Both the position numbers and the translations under genes were made by a program. A stretch of DNA of 64,000 bases from Alkaliphilus flagellatus (GTDB lineage: Bacteria; Bacillota; Clostridia; Peptostreptococcales; Natronincolaceae), in contig NZ_JAHLQK010000005.1 in NCBI RefSeq assembly GCF_018919215.1, positions 186,001 through 250,000 on the forward strand, in the 5' to 3' direction. This document shows positions 26,906 through 35,104 of the stretch, piece by piece. The stretch's first letter is position 1. Each line of letters opens with the position of its first letter. The notes under the pieces are model-generated. The model did not search any database, had not been told where the DNA came from, and was given only the letters and a program-made list of their open reading frames with translations.

Positions 26906-28046
26906 GACAGCTGATATAGTCATTATAGGCGGTGGAATCTCTGGTTGTTCGATTGCATATAATTTAGCTAAAAAAGGTGTTAATAATATTATTATTTTAG
27001 AAAAAAATTATTTAGCAAGTGGAGCAACTGGAAGATGTGGCGCCGGTATTAGACAACAATGGGGCACTGAGATGAATTGTAAAATTTCTAAATTATCCTG
27101 CGAGTTTTTTGAAAATGCTGAAGAGGAACTACAATATAAAGGTAATTTAGAGTTTAAGCAAGGTGGATATTTAATATTATCAAGTACAGAAAAAGAACAT
27201 GATCAATTCAAAAAAAATATACGGTTACAGAATAGTCTTGGGATAGATTCTAAGCTTTTAAGTCTAGATGATGCAAAACAAATAGTTCCTTCATTAAATA
27301 CTGAAGGATTAATTAGTGCTACTTTTCATCAAAAAGATGGACATCTTAATCCTTTTCACACAACGCAGGCATATGCCGATGCTGCAAAAAAATTAGGTGT
27401 GCAAATATATACCTTTACAGAAGTGACTGGAATAGAGGTAGAGGCTGATAAAATTAAAGGGGTACACACAAATAATGGATTTATATCTACAAATATAGTA
27501 GTAAATGCAGCTGGTGGATACTCAAAGCAAATAGGAAATATGGTTGGATTAGATTTACCTGTATATTCGGAACGACATCAGATTCTAGTAACCGAACCAG
27601 TAGAACCATTTCTTGATCCAATGATTATGTCTTTTTCATTAAATCTTTATTGTCAACAAGTGCCTCATGGTGGTGTCATTATGGGTAGGGGTGATGATAA
27701 GGAACCTAGAGATTTAAGAATTACATCTAGCTGGCATTTTCTGGAGGAAATGTCCAAAACAATGACAAAGGTTTTACCACCATTAAAAGATATAAGAGTA
27801 ATAAGACAGTGGGCTGGACTATATAATATGACACCTGACCGGCAACCGATTTATGGATCAGTTGATGAAATAGAAGGTTTCTATTTGGCCATAGGATATA
27901 GTGGCCATGGATTTATGTTTGCTCCAGCTACTGGCTTGTTAATAGCAGAGAATATATTAGGTGAGAAAAATACAATTAATATTGAATCCTTGCATTTGAA
28001 CAGATTTAAGAAAGGTGAATTAATTTTTGAACCTTCAGTAGTATAA
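26892..28046 (+). CDS. FAD-dependent amino-acid/amine dehydrogenase, catalytic subunit (DAO/SoxB/HcnC-like)
   Basis: A 384-residue D-amino-acid-oxidase-fold flavoprotein, the likely catalytic subunit. The FAD fold is DIVIIGGGISGCSIAYNLA with ASGATGRCGAGIRQQWG; the C-terminal FAD motif is GFYLAIGYSGHGFMFAPATG; RQWAGLYNMTPDRQPIYG is typical of sarcosine/proline dehydrogenase beta subunits. I chose ATG 26892, overlapping the BFD gene. Substrate could be proline, hydroxyproline, sarcosine, an opine or a D-amino acid. The transporter remnant upstream points to an amino acid, without naming it. Confidence 0.9.
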   Translation: MRLIKTADIVIIGGGISGCSIAYNLAKKGVNNIIILEKNYLASGATGRCGAGIRQQWGTEMNCKISKLSCEFFENAEEELQYKGNLEFKQGGYLILSSTEKEHDQFKKNIRLQNSLGIDSKLLSLDDAKQIVPSLNTEGLISATFHQKDGHLNPFHTTQAYADAAKKLGVQIYTFTEVTGIEVEADKIKGVHTNNGFISTNIVVNAAGGYSKQIGNMVGLDLPVYSERHQILVTEPVEPFLDPMIMSFSLNLYCQQVPHGGVIMGRGDDKEPRDLRITSSWHFLEEMSKTMTKVLPPLKDIRVIRQWAGLYNMTPDRQPIYGSVDEIEGFYLAIGYSGHGFMFAPATGLLIAENILGEKNTINIESLHLNRFKKGELIFEPSVV

Positions 28047-28071
28047 TTTAATAATTAATATAGTTATACTC

Positions 28072-28125
28072 AATAAATACATAATAGAGGATAGGTTAAA
28101 ACCTATCCTCTATTATGTATTTATT
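28072..28125. terminator. Bidirectional terminator: 26-bp perfect inverted repeat
   Basis: Perfect arms at 28072-28097 and 28100-28125 around AA, with GC-containing core AGAGGATAGGTT. It lies between the convergent redox operon and the GH18 gene and has T-rich sequence on both strands. Confidence 0.85.
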
Positions 28126-28130
28126 AATAT

Positions 28131-29750
28131 TTAATTTAATTGATTTGATAATCTATCCATTAATGTAGCCATCTCTGCTCTGCTAATTTGCTTTATAGGT
28201 TTAAATGTTCCATCCTCATACCCACTAAAAAGGCCTCGTTCGCTTGCAAAGACTATATACTTATAAGACCACAGTTGTGGGTTCACATCTTTGTATTGAT
28301 AAGGTATACCTAACTTTTCACTACTGTTATTGTCTTCTTTTTCAAATATCCTAGTTAGAATAGTTGCCATTTGTTCTCGTGTTAAAGGCTTATCAGGTTG
28401 AAAATCATTGCTTGAGACACCTGTCATTAGCCCGTGGTAACTTATAATATCAATGTACTCCTCAGCCCAATGTGATTTAGGAACATCCTTATAAGATGTA
28501 GATATGCTATTCTTTTCTGCTTCTAGTCTTAAATCAAGAGCTCTAACTATAATAGTAGCTGCTTCTGCTCTAGTTAATGATTTATCTGGAGAAAATTGAT
28601 TAGCGGAAGTACCCACCATCCAACCTTTGTTAACCATTGAAAAAACATGTTGTTCTGACCAATGATTTTGAGTGTCTGTAAAATATTTACTATTTAACCA
28701 TAAATCAAAATAATCCCATGTATTTTTTGATTCTTGACCAATACTCCAGCTTCCTGTACCCTTAAGATCATATTTTTGGACTAATTTAAGTTTTTCTTTA
28801 ATAGATCTTTCGTTTTCAAACCATACTGTGTAGTTACCTTCATTTAATGTAGTATTATATCCAACTGTAATTTCTTCACCCTTTGGAATACTAATAGTTC
28901 CTTTAGGAGACTGGTTCTTCGTATCAAAGATTACCTTTCCATTGTATTTCTTAATTAAATTGTCAATTTGATTATTTGAAACACCTCTTCCGTTAAACGT
29001 ACCATCAGATTTCCATATACGGCCATAGAAGGGGATACCTAGTACTACTTTATCCTTACTAACACCTTGAGAAAGTATTTGTTGTATTGATTGCTCCACA
29101 AATCCAATACTTGCAACTGGACCTGAATTACTACCTTCCCAGCTCTCGTCATATGCCATCAACATTAAGTAATCTGAATATATTGCTAAGTTCTTATAAT
29201 CATAAGACCCATGCCATCCTATTTTTAGATTCTTAGGATTAGCTGCAACAGCAACAGAAACTTGCTTTTCCTTAGGAAGTTTCTCTCTTAACAGCTTAAT
29301 AAAGGCAGTATGATTATCCTTATCAGTATGGGATAAATTTTCGATATTTACATTAATACCATCTAAATTATACTTATCTATTGCTTTAACAATATCATTA
29401 ACAAGCTCTTCTTTATTAATTAAAGCTTTTTGTCCAATAGCACGATTCCAATGATTACTTAAAAAAGGTACTACTTTTTTTCCTTCTTTGTGCATCTCTT
29501 CGATAAATGATACTTCTAGCTTAGAGGTAATTTTTAATGACCCATTTTCATCGATATCAAAATAGCTAGGAGAAATAATATTAACACTGTTATTTGTACT
29601 TTTAATAATATTCACATAGTCTTTTGGATCCCCGAAATAAAGGTATCCCATATTAACACGATTTGTACCTTCAGCAAATAGATTACTAGTAGTAGATAGT
29701 GTTAATATAATTGAAAGAATCAAGAAAACATTTAATATTTTTTTATTCAT
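28131..29750 (-). CDS. Secreted GH18-type protein with three SLH domains
   Basis: A 539-residue exported protein. A signal peptide covers about residues 1-26 (LNVFLILSIILTLSTT, cut near LFAEG). The glycoside hydrolase 18 domain (about 30-350) resembles YaaH-type spore and peptidoglycan hydrolases; the catalytic strand reads YNLDGINVNIENL, keeping D and the acid E but with N in place of the central D of DxxDxDxE. WSIGQES and LMAYDESWEGS are further GH18 signatures. Three S-layer homology domains (about 355-405, 420-475 and 485-539) would anchor it to wall polymer. It is a monocistronic surface hydrolase or binding protein. GGAG precedes the ATG. Confidence 0.93.
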   Translation of the reverse strand: MNKKILNVFLILSIILTLSTTSNLFAEGTNRVNMGYLYFGDPKDYVNIIKSTNNSVNIISPSYFDIDENGSLKITSKLEVSFIEEMHKEGKKVVPFLSNHWNRAIGQKALINKEELVNDIVKAIDKYNLDGINVNIENLSHTDKDNHTAFIKLLREKLPKEKQVSVAVAANPKNLKIGWHGSYDYKNLAIYSDYLMLMAYDESWEGSNSGPVASIGFVEQSIQQILSQGVSKDKVVLGIPFYGRIWKSDGTFNGRGVSNNQIDNLIKKYNGKVIFDTKNQSPKGTISIPKGEEITVGYNTTLNEGNYTVWFENERSIKEKLKLVQKYDLKGTGSWSIGQESKNTWDYFDLWLNSKYFTDTQNHWSEQHVFSMVNKGWMVGTSANQFSPDKSLTRAEAATIIVRALDLRLEAEKNSISTSYKDVPKSHWAEEYIDIISYHGLMTGVSSNDFQPDKPLTREQMATILTRIFEKEDNNSSEKLGIPYQYKDVNPQLWSYKYIVFASERGLFSGYEDGTFKPIKQISRAEMATLMDRLSNQLN

Positions 29751-30513
29751 TATTATAACTCCTCATATGTAGTTTATATCTTTATATATGAGTTTAACAG
29801 AATTCAACAATTGCAACAATCCAATAAATACTGGATTTAAGCCCATTATATGGTATATACGTTATATATCATATGTGAAATTTATTACATAGAAATAAGA
29901 GAGAATAATACATTAATCTTTATATGATTTTGTATGGGAAATAACCATGTGATAATTATTATCAATAGATAAAATCATTTATTGTTGCATATTGTCAAAT
30001 AAAAAGGTATTAATAATTAAAAATTGTCGAATTATATGAAATGATAAATCGACAATCTTTATAATATATTTATTTGTTTGACTTATAGAATTAATTTGTA
30101 GAATACAATCTGAAATAATCAATATTTAGTATATAAATTTAATAATTAGAAATCAAAGATTTTAGCTATATATAAATAACTTTTTATATACATTGCAAAT
30201 ATTAAATTATAATCGTTAATTTTAACTAAAGTATCTATATAAAATGAATAAATTAATTATATTGGTTTTATAAATTACACTATTATAGAGTAAGTATAAA
30301 AATGGTTATTTTATGAAATTATTGACTAGACATGCCAGAAGAAGTGGTTTATAATCAGATTAACAACTATTCTTTAAATGTATATTTAGGGAATAGTATG
30401 CATTATAAAAAAATATAACTATTAATTCCATTATACCCTTACCCCTGCTATACTTAGTATTAGATTACTTCTGCTAACTTTAATATATAATATAAAAAGG
30501 AGTTGATGATAAA
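29751..30513. other. 763-bp non-coding divergent region
   Basis: Very AT-rich spacer between the GH18 gene (-) and the recombinase gene (+). It contains an imperfect 27-base palindrome (29848-29874), a perfect Fur-type box (29950-29964) and a stem ATTGTCGA/TCGACAAT (30023-30056). A 28-codon frame at 30332 has no ribosome binding site. The region could hold a small RNA, but nothing in the sequence proves it. Confidence 0.55.
29950..29964. promoter_or_regulatory. Perfect Fur box (7-1-7)
   Basis: TGATAATTATTATCA is identical to the Bacillus Fur consensus TGATAATnATTATCA and a perfect palindrome. It lies about 200 bp upstream of the GH18 gene and 550 bp upstream of the recombinase. The regulated transcript is not evident. 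Confidence 0.6.
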
Positions 30514-31635
30514 GTGGCAAAACGTCCATCAATAAGTGTACATAATAAATCGGATAAGCCGGATAATATTGTTATTAAACAAAACCATCTTATTGAAAAA
30601 TGTTTAGAAATCGAACAACAGCTTCCTAGCTTTATGAAAGACTTCTCAATATACCTAAAAAATGGTGTCGCTCTTTCTACTAGATTAGCCTATTTAAGTG
30701 ATATCTTATTTTTTTGCAAGTACTTAATTAATGAAACTGATATTACCACTGCCAGCCAAGTTACTGATATTACAGTTGAAGATTTTAATAAAATTACAGC
30801 TAAAAACATTAATAGATTTATCGGAGACTACTGCTCAAGATATACAGTTAAAGATGATACTTCTATAAAGATTATGGAAAATGATAATCGTGCTTTGGGA
30901 AGAAAAAAATCTTCTTTATCTGTATTATTTAAATTCCTTTATAGAGATGAAATTGTTAAAAATAATATTACAGATGGTTTTAATCCTATTCGTCTACCTA
31001 AGCCCCAACCAGATGCAATAAAGAGATTGGAAATTGATGAAGTGGCTATAATGCTAGATATAGTAAGCTCTGGAGAGCACTTTACTGAAGGCGAAAAAAA
31101 ATACTGGGAAAAAACTAAGTTAAGAGATAAAGCAATTCTTGTGCTCTTTGTTACATATGGTTTACGTCTAAGTGAATTAGAACAGTTAAATATATCTTCA
31201 TTTAATTTTAATAGAGGGGAATTTAGAATCTATAGAAAACGTGGAAAAGAAGTTGTTATGCCTATTAATAAAACATGTGAAACTGTAATTAAAGATTACA
31301 TAGAAAATGAACGTTCTGCTAGTAGTATATTAGATGATGAACATAAAGATGCACTATTTCTTTCATTACAAAATAAGAGGATGACAACAAGGGCCATTAG
31401 AAATCTTGTAAAAAAATATACTTCAATAGTATTAGGTACGAGTAGAGAAAATGGTTATAGTCCCCATAAACTAAGGGCAACCGCTGCTACTTCTCTAATT
31501 CAGCAAGGTTTTTCTATATATGATGTTCAAAATTTATTGGATCATGATAATGTGACGACAACTCAACTATATGCTGCTCACAAGAAAAATGTCAAAAGAG
31601 AAATTGTTAAAAACTTCGAGTGGATTGATGATTAG
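30514..31635 (+). CDS. Tyrosine recombinase (XerC/XerD-like)
   Basis: A 373-residue tyrosine recombinase with an N-terminal SAM-like DNA-binding domain (SFMKDFSIYLKNGVALSTR) and a C-terminal catalytic domain. Catalytic residues visible are Arg in TYGLRLSEL, His-x-x-Arg in SPHKLRATAATS, His in LLDHDNVTTTQ and the nucleophile in TQLYAAH. It is longer than classical Xer proteins (about 300) because of a charged insertion around FTEGEKKYWEK. GTG start behind AAGGAG. It lies directly upstream of lexA, and no attachment site, excisionase or phage genes surround it, so it is more likely a resident Xer-type enzyme than a mobile integrase. Confidence 0.88.
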   Translation: MAKRPSISVHNKSDKPDNIVIKQNHLIEKCLEIEQQLPSFMKDFSIYLKNGVALSTRLAYLSDILFFCKYLINETDITTASQVTDITVEDFNKITAKNINRFIGDYCSRYTVKDDTSIKIMENDNRALGRKKSSLSVLFKFLYRDEIVKNNITDGFNPIRLPKPQPDAIKRLEIDEVAIMLDIVSSGEHFTEGEKKYWEKTKLRDKAILVLFVTYGLRLSELEQLNISSFNFNRGEFRIYRKRGKEVVMPINKTCETVIKDYIENERSASSILDDEHKDALFLSLQNKRMTTRAIRNLVKKYTSIVLGTSRENGYSPHKLRATAATSLIQQGFSIYDVQNLLDHDNVTTTQLYAAHKKNVKREIVKNFEWIDD

Positions 31636-31643
31636 TTTGCTCA

Positions 31644-31657
31644 CGAACAAATGTTTG
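31644..31657 (+). promoter_or_regulatory. LexA (SOS) box of lexA
   Basis: CGAACAAATGTTTG matches the Gram-positive LexA consensus CGAACRNRYGTTYG at all 14 positions. It overlaps the -35 element of the lexA promoter and so would give autoregulation. Confidence 0.92.
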
Positions 31658-31683
31658 ATATTTGAAATAATATATGATATACT
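31655..31683 (+). promoter_or_regulatory. Sigma-A promoter of lexA
   Basis: TTGATA (31655-31660), a 17-base spacer and TATACT (31678-31683). The -35 overlaps the end of the LexA box. Confidence 0.8.
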
Positions 31684-31722
31684 TTATTTATATAAAAAAC
31701 CGTTATAGAGAGGAGTTTTCTA

Positions 31723-32343
31723 ATGTATGAGGATTTAAGTAATAAACAATTAGAGATACTAAACTACATGAAAGTAGAAATAAATAAAAAAGGATACCCT
31801 CCCTCTGTAAGAGAAATATGTGAAGCTGTAGGTCTTAGATCAACTTCTACAGTACATGGACACCTGTCCAAATTAGAGGATAAAGGTTATATTCGCAGAG
31901 ATCCTACTAAACCAAGGGCAATTGAAATCTTAAATAATGATCCATTTAGCGATTTATCCTATAATAAAGAAATTGTTAATGTACCAATCGTTGGTAAAGT
32001 AACTGCTGGCCAACCTATTTTAGCTGTTGAAAATATTGAAGATACATTTCCGCTTCCTATGGATTTTATAGATCATGGTAATACTTTTATCTTAAATGTT
32101 AAAGGTGAGAGTATGATTGAGGCTGGTATACTAGATAATGACTATGTAATAGTTAGACAACAATCTTTTGCTTCAAATGGTGATATCGTAGTTGCACTAA
32201 TTGATGAAGAAGCCACAATAAAACGATTTTACAGAGAATCTAATCATATAAGACTACAGCCTGAAAACAGCTTAATGGAACCTATACTACTTAATGACGT
32301 AGTTATTTTAGGAAAAGTAACTGGGGTGTTTAGAAAGTTATAA
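31723..32343 (+). CDS. lexA: SOS repressor LexA
   Basis: LexA represses DNA-repair genes until RecA filaments trigger its self-cleavage. The 206 residues hold an N-terminal winged helix ([20 protein letters not shown]), the Ala-Gly cleavage site in [10 protein letters not shown], the catalytic Ser in [11 protein letters not shown] and the catalytic Lys in [15 protein letters not shown] precedes the ATG. A consensus LexA box and promoter lie upstream, and a second box controls recA. It ends at a shared terminator with the convergent ynbB gene. Confidence 0.98.
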   Translation: MYEDLSNKQLEILNYMKVEINKKGYPPSVREICEAVGLRSTSTVHGHLSKLEDKGYIRRDPTKPRAIEILNNDPFSDLSYNKEIVNVPIVGKVTAGQPILAVENIEDTFPLPMDFIDHGNTFILNVKGESMIEAGILDNDYVIVRQQSFASNGDIVVALIDEEATIKRFYRESNHIRLQPENSLMEPILLNDVVILGKVTGVFRKL

Positions 32344-32393
32344 TAATAAAAATAAAGAAGAATCTTTTAAGATTCTTCTTTATTTTTATTATT
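32342..32393. terminator. Bidirectional terminator: 25-bp perfect inverted repeat
   Basis: Perfect arms at 32342-32366 and 32369-32393 around TT, core AAAGAAGAATCTT/AAGATTCTTCTTT, between the convergent lexA and ynbB genes. Confidence 0.85.
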
Positions 32394-32445
32394 TATTGTT
32401 TTTATTATTATTGTATTATTTTAAACTTATCTAGTTTTGCTTATA

Positions 32446-33717
32446 TTAATTCATATTATTTATGTTTTGCAATGCTATTAAGGCACCTAATTTAGCGTGT
32501 TCATATGTTAATCCACCTTGATAATAAACAATATATGGAGGCCTAATAGGTGCATCAGCACTTAATTCTATAGACGAACCTTGTATAAATGCTCCAGCCG
32601 CCATAATCACAGGACTATCATAACCAGGCATAGACCAAGGTTCTGGAGTTACGAAAGCGTCTACTGGTGCTGCTGCTTGAATTCCCTTACAAAAAGCAAT
32701 TACTTTCTCAGCACTTCCTAATTTAACCTGTTGTATAATATCACTTCTATTTTCATTATATTTAGGCTTAACTTCATATTCCATTTCTTCAAACAGTTTA
32801 GAGCAAAAAATAGAGCCTTTTACCGCTTCACTTACAATATGTGGAGCTAGAAATAAACCTTGAAACATTTGTCGTGATAAACCAAATGTTAATCCACATT
32901 CTTTGCCTATCCCAGGAGAAGTTAATCTATATGAAATTTCCTCAATAAGATGTTGCTTTCCAACAATATAGCCACCAGTTAAAACAATGCCCCCTCCAGG
33001 GTTTTTAATTAAAGAACCAGCAAGCAAATCTGCACCCACCTCTGTAGGCTCCTTCTCTTCCAAAAATTCACCATAACAATTATCAATCATACATATTGCT
33101 TTACTATTTTTTCGTTTAACTATATTTACTAATTTTTCTATTGTATTAATATCTACTGCTGGCCTAAAACTATATCCAGTAGACCTCTGAATATACACTA
33201 GAGTAGTTTTATCAGTAACTTCTTTCTCAATTGTATCGAAGTCTACTCTACCATCATCCATAAAATCTACTTGTTTATATGTAACTCCTATATTTTTTAA
33301 ACTTCCTTTATAATCTCCCCTTATTCCTATTAACTCATCTAATGTATCATATGGTTTACTAGTTACTGATATCATCTCATCACCAGAATGAAGTAATCCA
33401 GATAAACATAAGCTTAGAGCATGGGTTCCATTAGCAATAGTTGGCCTAACGATGGCATCCTCTGCTGAAAAAACCTTTGCATATATTTCTTCTATTTTTT
33501 CTCTGCCAATGTCATTATATCCATAGCCAGTTGTCCAGTTAAAATGTTGGTCACTTAATCGTGCTTCTTGCATTGCATTAAGTACCTTGTATTGATTATA
33601 TTGCTTAACCTTATCAATCTCTTTAAATCTTTCAATTAAAACTTCCTCTATTTCAATCATCTTATTAATTAAATTTTCTTCTATTCCAAAAGTATCTCTC
33701 AACATCTTATGTATCAT
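32446..33717 (-). CDS. ynbB: YnbB: methionine gamma-lyase-like PLP enzyme (aluminium resistance family)
   Basis: A 423-residue fold-type I PLP protein of the family named after B. subtilis YnbB and often labelled aluminium resistance or cystathionine beta-lyase-like. Seen are NWTTGYGYNDIGREKIEEI near the N-terminus, the NGTHALSLCLSGLL segment, DNCYGEF (PLP-ring Asp) and GSLIKNPGGGIV, where the lysine would bind PLP. Its reaction is not established. GAAAGGAGAT precedes the ATG. It is the last gene of the spoVK block, as in B. subtilis where ynbB follows spoVK and hflX. Confidence 0.92.
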   Translation of the reverse strand: MIHKMLRDTFGIEENLINKMIEIEEVLIERFKEIDKVKQYNQYKVLNAMQEARLSDQHFNWTTGYGYNDIGREKIEEIYAKVFSAEDAIVRPTIANGTHALSLCLSGLLHSGDEMISVTSKPYDTLDELIGIRGDYKGSLKNIGVTYKQVDFMDDGRVDFDTIEKEVTDKTTLVYIQRSTGYSFRPAVDINTIEKLVNIVKRKNSKAICMIDNCYGEFLEEKEPTEVGADLLAGSLIKNPGGGIVLTGGYIVGKQHLIEEISYRLTSPGIGKECGLTFGLSRQMFQGLFLAPHIVSEAVKGSIFCSKLFEEMEYEVKPKYNENRSDIIQQVKLGSAEKVIAFCKGIQAAAPVDAFVTPEPWSMPGYDSPVIMAAGAFIQGSSIELSADAPIRPPYIVYYQGGLTYEHAKLGALIALQNINNMN

Positions 33718-33767
33718 TTCCTATCTCCTTTCAAGTTTTTAGTATATTAGCTATTATATAGTTTTAC

Positions 33768-33947
33768 TTAATATGGTTTTCTTTTACAAAGAGGACAAAT
33801 ATCATTATAGTAACTTTCTAATTTTAAGGAAATAGAATTTAATGCTACTCCCCTTTTTATACCTTCTTTTATGCCTATCCTTCTCCCTGTAACATATCCA
33901 ACTAAAAATAATATACTAGAAATAATAATTATGTATCCATATAGCAT
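33768..33947 (-). CDS. Small membrane-anchored CxxC protein (59 residues), unannotated type
   Basis: An unrecognised small gene read from ATG 33945-33947 to TAA 33768-33770, with TAGGGGGGG directly upstream (7-base spacing). Residues 3-20 form one hydrophobic helix (YGYIIIISSILFLVGYV), followed by a basic stretch (GRRIGIKEGIKRG) and a C-terminal CPLCKRKPY with a CxxC pair. It starts 10 bases after the stop of the membrane protein upstream and ends about 50 bases before ynbB, so it sits within the same transcription unit. The function is unknown; the CxxC may bind zinc or be redox active. Confidence 0.75.
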   Translation of the reverse strand: MLYGYIIIISSILFLVGYVTGRRIGIKEGIKRGVALNSISLKLESYYNDICPLCKRKPY

Positions 33948-33957
33948 TATACCCCCC

Positions 33958-34518
33958 CTAGCCTCTTGAATACAAGTAATTAATAAAAAACCAAGTTGAA
34001 AGAATTAAGACAGTGTTTACGCTAGATATCATAAGAGATGCTGTAATTAAAATTACACTTATAATTAATACTTCTCCTATTCCATATTTATTAGCAAAAT
34101 TAAAATATCCGTAGGCCGAATCATACTTTATATCGAGTAAATCGTCTAGCATCTGAATAAGTATAATTATAACAAAACTATGGATAAATACTTTGTGCGA
34201 TATAGATATTAAATTAATAATAATTAAAATAATAATTTCTTGATATGATTTTATCTTCAATGGAAGTTTTCTATTAATAAAATTAAACATACCGATCATG
34301 TATGCGCTTGAAAATAGACCGAAGGAATATTCTTTATCTAGTAGCATCGCAAAGGTCAATATTATTAAGCTATAAGGAAACTTATACTGTTCAATTTCAT
34401 TTAATATACCTATGGTATATTCGTTTCTACTGTCTTCATCTACTTCATTATCTAGTAGCTTGATTACAATGCCTATCAAAAATAATGCTAAAATTCTTCT
34501 ACAAATTTCTACCCACAA
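33958..34518 (-). CDS. Polytopic membrane protein with DDxxDxxxD motif
   Basis: A 186-residue protein with about six hydrophobic helices (near 7-22, 48-62, 65-80, 94-124, 147-166 and 168-183). I do not recognise it by name. Residues 125-133 (DDLLDIKYD) fit the pattern D/N-D-x2-D-x3-D used by UbiA-type prenyltransferases to bind diphosphate, and an acidic segment DNEVDED lies after helix 1. The protein is shorter than UbiA enzymes (about 290). The TTG start at 34518 is inside the end of the GTPase gene (20-base overlap) with GAGGTG upstream, so the two are coupled. The UbiA link is only a motif-level suggestion. Confidence 0.8.
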   Translation of the reverse strand: MWVEICRRILALFLIGIVIKLLDNEVDEDSRNEYTIGILNEIEQYKFPYSLIILTFAMLLDKEYSFGLFSSAYMIGMFNFINRKLPLKIKSYQEIIILIIINLISISHKVFIHSFVIIILIQMLDDLLDIKYDSAYGYFNFANKYGIGEVLIISVILITASLMISSVNTVLILSTWFFINYLYSRG

Positions 34519-35104
34519 AAGCTTTCACCTCTTTAAAACCAGTTCTATCTACCGTTGAAATAGGAATAATGTAATTTTCTTTAAACTTATCTCTGATAAT
34601 ATCTAATCCTTTTTGACTATTATCCTTATCCATTTTATTTACCAAGATACAGTAACATCCCTGTTGGCTGCCAAACTCCTTTATCTGATAGTCTATTTCA
34701 CTAATTCCGCCTTCTTTTTTATAATATATATATTGAGCATCAAACATATGCAGTATTATTTTAGCCTGACTCAATTCTTTTAAAGTTTGTGCCATTGATT
34801 TCCGTATTTCTTCGACTTCATTTATACCATCCGTTACTCCAGCAGTATCAACTAATATCAATTGTTCGTAGCCCTTATACACAGGAATAGTTAATTTCAT
34901 TTTATAAACATTTCTTGTTTTAAATGGACTTGTACTTACTAAATATTTTCTTGCAAAATTTACTGAAATATTTTTAACTAATACCTTTCCATAAATATCT
35001 GTAATTTCAACTTCACACCTATTAACTCCTAAATATTCTGCAAGAGAAAGAAAAAAAGAGGTTTTTCCTACATTTGGATTTCCAATAATTATACAAGTTT
35101 TCAT
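34499..35104 (-). CDS. Small P-loop GTPase of the spoVK cluster
   Basis: A 201-residue stand-alone G domain. G1 is GNPNVGKTS, G3 is DTAG (ILVDTAGVTDG), G4 is NKMD (ILVNKMDKD) and a possible G5 is ISTVD. It resembles Era/TrmE/FeoB-class TRAFAC GTPases without an extra RNA-binding or membrane domain. The start ATG overlaps the end of spoVK (the A of its TAA) and its end overlaps the membrane protein, indicating coupled expression. It occupies the place held by the ribosome-splitting GTPase HflX (ynbA) in B. subtilis, but it is far too short to be HflX and lacks its N-terminal domain. Confidence 0.87.
   Translation of the reverse strand: MKTCIIIGNPNVGKTSFFLSLAEYLGVNRCEVEITDIYGKVLVKNISVNFARKYLVSTSPFKTRNVYKMKLTIPVYKGYEQLILVDTAGVTDGINEVEEIRKSMAQTLKELSQAKIILHMFDAQYIYYKKEGGISEIDYQIKEFGSQQGCYCILVNKMDKDNSQKGLDIIRDKFKENYIIPISTVDRTGFKEVKAFVGRNL

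Noticed and set aside
30332-30418. 28-codon frame (MPEEVVYNQ...) in the large intergenic region
   Set aside because: No ribosome binding site upstream, biased AT composition and no recognisable domain; treated as chance.
30514-31635. Tyrosine recombinase as sign of a prophage or integrative element
   Set aside because: No attachment repeats, excisionase, phage or conjugation genes nearby, and the gene sits against lexA; a resident Xer-type enzyme is more likely.
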